Positions 1-5,113 of a DNA stretch of 5,113 nt are shown in pieces. The stretch spans positions 1-5,113 of the forward strand of contig JAGAAE010000164.1 of NCBI GenBank assembly GCA_017615405.1. Reading direction: 5' to 3'. This stretch comes from Clostridia bacterium. GTDB lineage: Bacteria; Bacillota; Clostridia; Oscillospirales; Acutalibacteraceae. The position numbers and the translations under genes are program-made. The notes below the pieces were generated by a model. That model did no database searches and was not told where the DNA came from. It saw only the letters and a program-made list of their open reading frames with translations. Every line of letters begins with the position of its first letter. Position 1 is the stretch's first letter.

Positions 1-837
1 CTTCTTGAAAGTTATAAAACTTTGTTCCCGGAGAACAAGGTGACTCCGCTCGTTTTCGGCAGTTGTTCAAGGCACATTCCTACCTGCAACGAATATGTCA
101 GCGAAAAAGCACGGGAGCTTGGTTTTCCGACCCTTTTAAGAACAAGCTACGATATGTCGCCCGATTACATTGAACAAGAAGTTAAAAAGGGCGGATTTTC
201 GGGTCTTAAACCCTATCTTTCAAACTGCCCTCCCTATATTCCCGTAAACGAGATACGGATATTCGATTTTCTGCCAAAAGAGCATCTTGAATTGGCGGAC
301 AAAAACGGCTGGATCGTTATGCTTCATATTCCGCGTTCAAAGAGACTTCGCGATGAGGTCAATATAGCGCAGATAATGGAAATCGAGGAGAAATATAAAA
401 ACCTTAAACTCATTGTGGCGCACATTGGCAGAGCCTATGCGAAGGAGGATATCGGAAACGCCTTCGATATCCTTAAAAACACGAAAAATCTCGTGTTCGA
501 TTTTACCGCCAATGTTTGTGATGATGCTATAAAAGCATGCATTGAAGCGGTTGGGACAAAGCGGCTTTTGTTCGGCTCGGATCTTCCGATCGCCTTCATG
601 AAGATGTACCGTGTTGTGGAAAACGGGGTGTATTATAACGTTGTTCCGCGCGGGCTTTACGGTGACGTTTCGGGTGAGCCGCATATGCGCGAGACCGACA
701 GTAAAGACGTAACCTTTATGATTTATGAACAGATCCTTGCATTAAAACGCGTTGCCGCGCAGTTGAAACTCAGCGACGGTCAGATCGAAGATATAATGTT
801 CCTTAACAGTAAAAGGATTATTGAGAGTGTGAAATAA
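1..837 (+). CDS. Amidohydrolase-2 family TIM-barrel hydrolase, 5'-truncated by window edge
   Basis: The frame is open from base 1 to the TAA at 835-837, so this is the C-terminal ~278 residues of a longer protein. The TTG at 22 has no ribosome binding site and is probably internal. The pattern fits metal-dependent hydrolases of the amidohydrolase-2 type (COG2159/COG3618-like): GxKPYL after a predicted helix, a strand ending MLHIP with a His at 325-327, IVAHIGR with a His at 421-423, and the hallmark LLFGSDLP with the conserved Asp at 580-582. The usual N-terminal HxH metal site would lie upstream of the window. Family members act as lactonases, decarboxylases or amide/ester hydrolases, usually cytosolic. 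Beside a sugar kinase a sugar-lactonase-like role is conceivable, but this is inference. The ~45 residues after GSDLP (MYRVVENGVYYN, RGLYGDVSGEPHMRE) look like a subgroup-specific loop. The kinase gene starts 2 bases after the stop. Confidence 0.85.
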   Translation, partial: LLESYKTLFPENKVTPLVFGSCSRHIPTCNEYVSEKARELGFPTLLRTSYDMSPDYIEQEVKKGGFSGLKPYLSNCPPYIPVNEIRIFDFLPKEHLELADKNGWIVMLHIPRSKRLRDEVNIAQIMEIEEKYKNLKLIVAHIGRAYAKEDIGNAFDILKNTKNLVFDFTANVCDDAIKACIEAVGTKRLLFGSDLPIAFMKMYRVVENGVYYNVVPRGLYGDVSGEPHMRETDSKDVTFMIYEQILALKRVAAQLKLSDGQIEDIMFLNSKRIIESVK

Positions 838-839
838 AA

Positions 840-2177
840 ATGGATCTGCTTATAGGTCTTGACATCGGTACGACCGCTATCAAGGGCGTTTTGATGTCGA
901 AAGACGGACGAATCATAAAAACCGTTTCGGGCGGCTATGATTATTACACTGTCGGCGACAAAAAACTGCTTGATACGGATAGTTTTACAGACACCTGTTT
1001 TTCGGTTATAAAAACGCTTACCGACGAAAAAAAAGAGGACGACGATATCCTTGCCGTCTGTTCCTGCTGTGCAAGCGGAAATCTTGTTTTGCTTGATCAA
1101 AGCGATAAGCCCCTGATACCTATCGTCGGCTGGCAAACGGTTGTAAGTGAAGATGATAAAAACGCCTTTTTCACAAAGGAAGAACAAGCCGCCTTTTATA
1201 AAACGGTGGGTTGGCCGCTCGGTTGCCGTTTCCCGGCGCTTTATCTTGCCGCAATGAGACTTCATCAGCCGGAACTCCTTGAAAAAACAAAGACGGTCGC
1301 AATGAGTGCCGAATACTTAAACTTTTCTCTTACCGGAAAATGGGGGATTTCCGTTTCAATGGGAACGCCTTTTTTCCTTATTGATCAGGAAAAAGGGGAG
1401 TATAATTATCCTCTGCTTCAAAAACTCGGCATAGCCGACAAGAATCTGCCCCCGATATATAATAAAGGTACGGTCTTGGGCGGAATCTTACCTGAAATTG
1501 CCGAAAAACTCGGGTTGTCACCCGACACGAGGGTCGTTCTCGGCAGTTTCGATCATCCTTCGGGCGCTACGGGTGCGGGGGTCTTTGACGAGGGCGAAAT
1601 GCTCCTGTCCTGCGGTACTTCGTGGGTGGAGTTTTTCCCGGTCAAAAGCCGCGATCTCGCTATCTCGACAGGGGGTCTTGTCGACCGTTTTATGTTAAAC
1701 GGCTCGCCCTATTGCGTTATGAAGTCGATAACGAGCGTCAGCGAAAAAATAGATTCTCTGCGCGAGCATTTTTTCGGAAAAATCCCGCATAAAGAATATG
1801 ACGAACTCGCCGCGGGATCCCGTTTCGGGTGTAACGGATTGAGATTTCATTTTACCGACGACGATTATAAACTCGGTGACGGTTACGAAAAAAGCGATAT
1901 AGCCCGCGCGATAATCGAAAGTGCGGCGTATATTCTTAAAGATAACCTTTTATCGCTTGAAAAATGCGGATTAAAGGCGGAAAAGATCACTATGATCGGC
2001 GGAATAAGCAATTCGCCCGTTTGCGTTAAGATCATATCCGAGGTTTTGGAAAAGCCGGTAGGTGTAGTAAACGGTCAGGCTGCGGGAGCGGTCGGATCCT
2101 GCCTGCTCGCCGGCATCGGTATCGGGCTTTACAAAGACGAAAGAGATGCGTTTTTACGCTTTAACTTTGAAAAATGA
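840..2177 (+). CDS. FGGY-family carbohydrate kinase, compact, substrate unknown
   Basis: 445 residues. It should transfer ATP phosphate to a sugar, ketose or polyol in the cytosol. The N-terminal ATPase-fold signature is IGLDIGTTAIKG (residues 5-16, Asp8). EYLNFSLTGKW at 158-168 matches the conserved 'sDyL..rLTG' element of xylulokinase-like enzymes. GSFDHPSGATGAG carries the probable catalytic Asp238, near the equivalent Asp of E. coli XylB. CGTSW (258-262) is the glycine/threonine phosphate loop of the second domain. MIGGISNSP (385-393) and AAGAVGSCLLAG (about 414-425) form the adenosine-binding C-terminal part. The core is complete, but the protein is shorter than typical 480-520 residue members because the segment between GLRF (333-336) and ARAIIE (355-360) is short and lacks the usual 'LPYLxGER' stretch. 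No sugar specificity can be read. No clear ribosome site precedes the ATG, which lies 2 bases after the upstream stop, so translation is probably coupled. Confidence 0.9.
   Translation: MDLLIGLDIGTTAIKGVLMSKDGRIIKTVSGGYDYYTVGDKKLLDTDSFTDTCFSVIKTLTDEKKEDDDILAVCSCCASGNLVLLDQSDKPLIPIVGWQTVVSEDDKNAFFTKEEQAAFYKTVGWPLGCRFPALYLAAMRLHQPELLEKTKTVAMSAEYLNFSLTGKWGISVSMGTPFFLIDQEKGEYNYPLLQKLGIADKNLPPIYNKGTVLGGILPEIAEKLGLSPDTRVVLGSFDHPSGATGAGVFDEGEMLLSCGTSWVEFFPVKSRDLAISTGGLVDRFMLNGSPYCVMKSITSVSEKIDSLREHFFGKIPHKEYDELAAGSRFGCNGLRFHFTDDDYKLGDGYEKSDIARAIIESAAYILKDNLLSLEKCGLKAEKITMIGGISNSPVCVKIISEVLEKPVGVVNGQAAGAVGSCLLAGIGIGLYKDERDAFLRFNFEK
2174..2177 (+). other. ATGA stop/start overlap between kinase and transporter genes
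   Basis: The transporter ATG (2174-2176) overlaps the kinase TGA (2175-2177). The ~20 bases upstream are A/T-rich coding sequence with no GGAG-like element, so reinitiation by ribosomes finishing the kinase is the likely way the transporter is translated. Confidence 0.8.
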
Positions 2178-3100
2178 TTGTAAGTATAATAAAACAGATC
2201 GCCGTATTTTCAATATTTATCCTGATAGGTTTTTTGCTTGAAAAAACGAAGTCTTTGCCTAAAAACAGCGGTGAAGTCATAAGTAAAATCGAAACAAAAC
2301 TTCTCTTACCCGTCTACGTATTTTACGGTTTGGCTGAAAGTGTTACGGTCAAAAACATCAAGGCATATTCCGTAACCGCGCTTTACGGTCTGATTTTTTT
2401 GATCGTTGCTTTCGGTGTGGGAATTGTGTTTTCGTTGCCGTTTGCTCCGAAGGGCAGGATGCGAAACATATATATTTACCTGTTTACCGTAACGAATTTC
2501 GGCTACTTCGGTTTCCCGTTTATTGAGGGCGTTTTCGGTGAGCAGGTCAAAGCCTATATGATAATGTTTTGTATTCCGCTTAAGATTTTTACGTATACCG
2601 TGGGGCTTTATTTGCTGTGCGGTAAAAGTGATAATAAAAAGCGGTTTATCTTTGATCCTATAATCATCGGTCTTACCCTTGGTATTATCTTCGGGCTTTT
2701 GCCGATAAAGCTGCCATTAGTTTTAGAAACGGTTTTGTCAAAACTGTCGGATTGTATGAGTCCGCTTGCGATGATACTTCTCGGGCTCACGATCGGTGCG
2801 TCGCCGGTATTGAAACTGTTTATGGGAGTTAAGGCGTATATTGTTTCGGCAATAAGGCTTATTCTGATCCCGGCGATAGTCGGTGCGCTCTGCCTGTTGT
2901 TCGGAGCGCGGGGAAATAATCTGCTTTTTTCCGTTTTTGTTTCAGCGATGCCGATAGGACTTAACGTTGTCGTTTTTTTGCAAAACGATAAGGATGATGC
3001 CTATTTCGGCGCACGCTGTTGTTTCCTTTCGGTTTTATTCAGCATGGGCACTATACCGCTTATCTATTACCTGATGACCTGTGCGGGAATTGCACAATGA
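2174..3100 (+). CDS. AEC (auxin efflux carrier)-family membrane transporter
   Basis: 308 residues, the usual size for bacterial AEC/Mem_trans (PF03547) permeases. It is strongly hydrophobic with about ten predicted membrane segments, roughly at residues 3-22, 38-54, 64-88, 99-118, 125-149, 160-177, 192-209, 221-244, 250-271 and 280-300. Family landmarks are LLLPVYVF in segment 2, TNFGYFGFP (107-115) matching the 'NtGflGlP' motif followed by VFGEQ, MSPLAMILLGLTIG (195-208), and the C-terminal SAMPIGLNVVVF. It has no cleavable signal peptide; the first helix starts at the N terminus. Characterised relatives carry malate, malonate or other small carboxylates, and plant relatives export auxin, so a small organic anion is the most likely cargo; the sequence does not fix substrate or direction. 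The start overlaps the kinase stop as ATGA with no visible ribosome site, so its translation probably depends on that of the kinase. Confidence 0.92.
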   Translation: MIVSIIKQIAVFSIFILIGFLLEKTKSLPKNSGEVISKIETKLLLPVYVFYGLAESVTVKNIKAYSVTALYGLIFLIVAFGVGIVFSLPFAPKGRMRNIYIYLFTVTNFGYFGFPFIEGVFGEQVKAYMIMFCIPLKIFTYTVGLYLLCGKSDNKKRFIFDPIIIGLTLGIIFGLLPIKLPLVLETVLSKLSDCMSPLAMILLGLTIGASPVLKLFMGVKAYIVSAIRLILIPAIVGALCLLFGARGNNLLFSVFVSAMPIGLNVVVFLQNDKDDAYFGARCCFLSVLFSMGTIPLIYYLMTCAGIAQ

Positions 3101-3106
3101 GGTGAT
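3099..3106 (+). promoter_or_regulatory. Strong Shine-Dalgarno site that sets a TTG start at 3111
   Basis: GAGGTGAT is an 8-base match to the anti-Shine-Dalgarno complement (AGGAGGTGATC). It overlaps the transporter stop codon (TGA 3098-3100) and ends 4 bases before the TTG at 3111-3113. This spacing favours TTG 3111 over the GTG at 3081, which has no such site and would bury the gene start inside the transporter gene. Confidence 0.8.
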
Positions 3107-3110
3107 TATT

Positions 3111-3755
3111 TTGTATTCCGAATATAAATGGAAATCGGATCGTTTTTATAATTTCAAATACCTTGAATATTTGCCGAAGGATTATGGTGACGGCAAAGAA
3201 TATCCGCTTATTCTATATCTTCACGGAGCGGGCGAGCGGGGAGACGATCCCGACCTTATTGCTCTTCACGGCTATTTTCAGTACGTCAAGGATAATTCGG
3301 CGGAGTATCCCTTTATTATGATCGCCCCTCAGTGCCCGGACGGCAAATACTGGGGTTGCTTTACCGAATCGCTGCTTGGTTTTTTGGACTATATATGCGA
3401 AAAACTGCCGGTCGATAAGACGAGGATCTATCTTACCGGGCTCAGTATGGGCGGCACGGGTACGTATATGCTCGCAATGGCGGCTCCCGAAAGATTTGCG
3501 GCGATAGCGCCGGTCTGCGGAAGCGGTATTTGCTGGTATGTAGGTGCATTAAAGGACATACCGACCTATATTTTCCACGGCGACTGTGATACCGTTATAC
3601 CCGTGACCGAGAGCGTTACAATGCTTAAAAATATAAATTTAAGCGGCGGAAATGCAAAAATTGAAATATTTAACGGCGTAGGTCATAACGCGTGGGACTT
3701 TGCATACAGCGGAGACGGTTTATATCGATGGATGCTGCAATTCAAAAAGGAGTAG
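3111..3755 (+). CDS. Alpha/beta-hydrolase esterase, COG4099 'predicted peptidase' / feruloyl-esterase-like
   Basis: 214 residues from TTG 3111; an in-frame GTG at 3081 would add 10 residues but is not supported by a ribosome site. The fold is a minimal alpha/beta hydrolase. YLHGAGERGDD supplies the oxyanion-hole HGxG motif, and IAPQCPDGKYW the following strand and loop. TGLSMGGTGTYMLA is the nucleophile elbow with Ser112. IFHGDCDTVIPV gives the acid, most likely Asp160, and GVGHNAWDFAY gives His192. All three triad members are present and correctly ordered. There is no lid domain and no signal peptide, so it should act in the cytosol. Relatives cleave acetyl, feruloyl or other short esters on carbohydrates; the 'peptidase' label of the family is poorly supported. 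It follows the transporter after 10 bases and the next esterase gene comes 3 bases later, so it is part of the same transcription unit. The exact ester is unknown. Confidence 0.88.
   Translation: MYSEYKWKSDRFYNFKYLEYLPKDYGDGKEYPLILYLHGAGERGDDPDLIALHGYFQYVKDNSAEYPFIMIAPQCPDGKYWGCFTESLLGFLDYICEKLPVDKTRIYLTGLSMGGTGTYMLAMAAPERFAAIAPVCGSGICWYVGALKDIPTYIFHGDCDTVIPVTESVTMLKNINLSGGNAKIEIFNGVGHNAWDFAYSGDGLYRWMLQFKKE
3748..3752 (+). promoter_or_regulatory. Shine-Dalgarno site favouring a TTG start at 3759
   Basis: AGGAG lies 6 bases before TTG 3759-3761 but 15 bases before the ATG at 3768, so standard spacing picks the TTG. The site lies within the last codons of the upstream esterase gene. The ATG, 3 codons in, remains possible. 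Confidence 0.65.
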
Positions 3756-3758
3756 AGT

Positions 3759-4901
3759 TTGAGAATTATGTTTGAACACTTGAAAGGATTTTGCGATTCA
3801 TTTCTTGAGGCGGGGCTTCCCGGCTTTGATATCGCCGTTTATCAAAAGGGGAAATGCCGTCTTAGGTATATGAACGGTTACAGTGATATCGAAAATAAGA
3901 TCAAAATGAACGGAAAAGAGCGGTATAATATCTATTCCTGTTCAAAGGTCATAACCTGTACCGCCGCTTTACAGCTTATGGAGAAGGGTCTTTTTTCACT
4001 TGAGGACAAATTGTCGGATCATATGCCCGAATTCGAGGCAATGACCGTCAAGACCGAAAACGGCGTTAAAGCGGCTCAAAATCCGATACTTATAAAACAT
4101 CTTTTTGAGATGACCGCGGGTTTTTCCTATGATATTGCGTCACCTCAGATTTTAAAGTGCAAAGAAGAGACCGGCGGCAGATGCCCGACGCGTGAGACCA
4201 TGAAGTATCTCGCCAAAGAGCCGCTTTTATTCGAGCCGGGGGACAGATGGGAGTATTCGCTTTGCCACGACGTTCTTGCGGCACTGGTCGAGGTCCTGTC
4301 GGGTCAGAAGTTTGAGGATTACGTTAAGGAAAATATTTTCGATCCTCTGAATATGTCAAAAAGCACATTTATGCTCCCCGAAAGCGAGATCGAAACGATA
4401 ACGCCTCAATACCGCTTTGAAGACGGAAAGGCAGTAGACGCAGGAAAGCATATTATAGGCTACAAATTAGGCTCTGAGTATGCGAGCGGCGGCGCGGGAT
4501 GTGTATCAACGGTCGATGATTATATGAAATTCCTTGAAGGATTAAGAACGGCAAAACTTTTAGGACCCGAAACACTTAAACTTATGATAACGGGCAGATT
4601 GAGTGAGCACCAGAGCCGTACCTTTTGGCTAAACAACACCCACGGCTACGGACTGGGCGTAAAAACGCCGAAGGGCGACAGTCACGATTTTGGGTGGGGC
4701 GGCGCCGCAAACGCATACCTTGCGGTTGATCCCGAAGATGAGATAAGCGTCTATTTCGGCGCACATATGCTCTCATCGCCTACGCAGGGGCTCAGAAATA
4801 TGATCTTCCGGTTTATTTATGCCGAAATGTATGATAAAGAAAGCATAGACGATATAAAGAATAAACTCAGAGATCTGTTCGATTATAATTTGACCTATTA
4901 A
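3759..4901 (+). CDS. Serine beta-lactamase-fold hydrolase, family VIII carboxylesterase-like
   Basis: 380 residues from TTG 3759 (377 if the ATG at 3768 is used), within the normal range for PF00144. YSCSKVIT provides the SxxK motif with nucleophile Ser60 and Lys63, followed by LQLMEKGLFSLEDKLSDHMP, the usual helix and turn. HLFEMTAGFSYD (114-125) matches the 'LLtHTSGl' block. WEYSLCHDVLAALVE carries the catalytic Tyr166, with YSL replacing the YxN of true class C beta-lactamases; YS..xDVLG is common in EstB-type esterases. FGWGGAANAYLAVDP (W313-G314-G315) stands where KTG sits in beta-lactamases, again as in family VIII esterases. I therefore call an esterase, not an antibiotic-resistance enzyme. 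No signal peptide is seen, which also argues against a periplasmic or secreted lactamase. It lies 3 bases after another esterase gene and 12 bases before an SGNH hydrolase gene, suggesting shared deacylation of one substrate or related substrates. Confidence 0.9.
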   Translation: MRIMFEHLKGFCDSFLEAGLPGFDIAVYQKGKCRLRYMNGYSDIENKIKMNGKERYNIYSCSKVITCTAALQLMEKGLFSLEDKLSDHMPEFEAMTVKTENGVKAAQNPILIKHLFEMTAGFSYDIASPQILKCKEETGGRCPTRETMKYLAKEPLLFEPGDRWEYSLCHDVLAALVEVLSGQKFEDYVKENIFDPLNMSKSTFMLPESEIETITPQYRFEDGKAVDAGKHIIGYKLGSEYASGGAGCVSTVDDYMKFLEGLRTAKLLGPETLKLMITGRLSEHQSRTFWLNNTHGYGLGVKTPKGDSHDFGWGGAANAYLAVDPEDEISVYFGAHMLSSPTQGLRNMIFRFIYAEMYDKESIDDIKNKLRDLFDYNLTY

Positions 4902-4905
4902 GGGG
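4900..4905 (+). promoter_or_regulatory. Shine-Dalgarno site for the SGNH hydrolase gene
   Basis: AAGGGG overlaps the upstream stop codon (TAA 4899-4901) and lies 8 bases before ATG 4914, separated by a short run of AT repeats (4906-4913). Spacing and sequence support that start. Confidence 0.7.
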
Positions 4906-4913
4906 ATATATAT

Positions 4914-5113
4914 ATGAATAATAATCTACCGAAAACGGTTGACGGCGACGATTTCAGCCTGCTCGATAAAAATACGGTCAAGGCGACCGGACAACTTACC
5001 GACAGCAGATCCGTTCGTTTTTTCGGCGCGGAAAACAAGGGAATAAGAATAATGTTCGTAGGTAACTCCATAACCCTGCACGGCGTCCTTAAAGAGATCG
5101 GCTGGAACAACGA
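4914..5113 (+). CDS. SGNH/GDSL-like hydrolase, N-terminal part, 3'-truncated by window edge
   Basis: 66 complete codons from ATG 4914, still open at the window end. After a polar N terminus (MNNNLPKTVDGDDF) comes a short stretch with NTVKATGQL and VRFFGAENKG, then a beta strand running into RIMFVGNSITLHG. That is block I of the SGNH fold: the nucleophile is probably Ser52 (codon 5067-5069) in GNSIT, with Asn instead of the common Asp of GDSL. The following EIGWNN agrees with a group of SGNH hydrolases I recall from Firmicutes. Later blocks with the Gly, Asn and Asp-x-x-His residues would lie outside the window, so the triad cannot be verified. No signal peptide is present. SGNH enzymes are mostly acetyl- or acyl-esterases on sugars or lipids. 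This is the third serine hydrolase in a row in this operon, each of a different fold. Confidence 0.8.
   Translation, partial: MNNNLPKTVDGDDFSLLDKNTVKATGQLTDSRSVRFFGAENKGIRIMFVGNSITLHGVLKEIGWNN

Noticed and set aside
22..24. TTG at 22 as the start of the first gene
   Set aside because: There is no ribosome site in the 21 bases before it, the frame stays open to the window edge, and the family's N-terminal metal site is missing, so the gene must begin upstream of the window.
337..684. 115-codon minus-strand open frame opposite the amidohydrolase
   Set aside because: It lies entirely within conserved amidohydrolase coding sequence and has no recognisable protein features.
780..1265. 161-codon open frame on the minus strand opposite the kinase start
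   Set aside because: It is antisense to a clearly conserved FGGY N-terminal domain, its translation has no recognisable motif, and it has no ribosome site or independent spacing. It is a coding shadow.
1498..1698. 66-codon plus-strand frame inside the kinase
   Set aside because: It overlaps the catalytic Asp238 and CGTSW region of the kinase in another frame; low-complexity Arg/Ser-rich translation without a ribosome site.
4582..4776. Arg-rich 64-codon minus-strand frame
   Set aside because: It is opposite the conserved WGG region of the esterase, and its Arg-rich composition is typical of antisense frames.
3759..4901. Beta-lactamase antibiotic-resistance gene
   Set aside because: The SxxK fold is shared, but the YSL and WGG motifs, missing signal peptide and esterase neighbours point to a carboxylesterase-like enzyme.
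4906..4916. AT dinucleotide run before the last gene as a promoter -10 element
   Set aside because: It sits between a ribosome site and its start codon, too close to the ATG to serve as a promoter for it, and no -35 partner is evident; it is a leader spacer.

Overview
The window is one tightly packed stretch of six co-directional genes on the + strand, with no non-coding gap longer than about 12 bases and no convincing promoter, terminator, RNA gene, repeat or mobile element. It looks like the interior of a single operon from a Firmicutes-type bacterium, probably an anaerobic gut or rumen clostridium. That guess rests on strong GA-rich Shine-Dalgarno sites (one is an 8-base match to the 16S rRNA tail), two probable TTG start codons, middling GC content judged by eye, and the protein families present. 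No phylogenetic marker is present, so the assignment is an inference.

Layout: (1) the C-terminal part of an amidohydrolase-2 type TIM-barrel hydrolase, cut by the left edge (1-837); (2) a compact FGGY-family carbohydrate kinase (840-2177); (3) an AEC-family membrane transporter that overlaps the kinase by ATGA (2174-3100); (4) a small alpha/beta-hydrolase esterase of the 'predicted peptidase' type, best started at a TTG (3111-3755); (5) a serine beta-lactamase-fold hydrolase resembling family VIII carboxylesterases, also probably TTG-started (3759-4901); (6) the first 66 codons of an SGNH/GDSL-like hydrolase, cut by the right edge (4914-5113).

Together these suggest a catabolic or scavenging operon. 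A small, possibly organic-acid-like molecule would be imported or exported by the AEC carrier. Ester or acyl groups would be removed inside the cell by up to three serine hydrolases of unrelated folds, none with a visible signal peptide. A ring or lactone might be opened by the amidohydrolase, and a sugar-like product phosphorylated by the FGGY kinase. The individual families are well known. The combination, and the substrate it serves, is the part worth following up, and the sequence alone does not name the substrate. I saw no sign of a new defence system, RNA element or mobile system.
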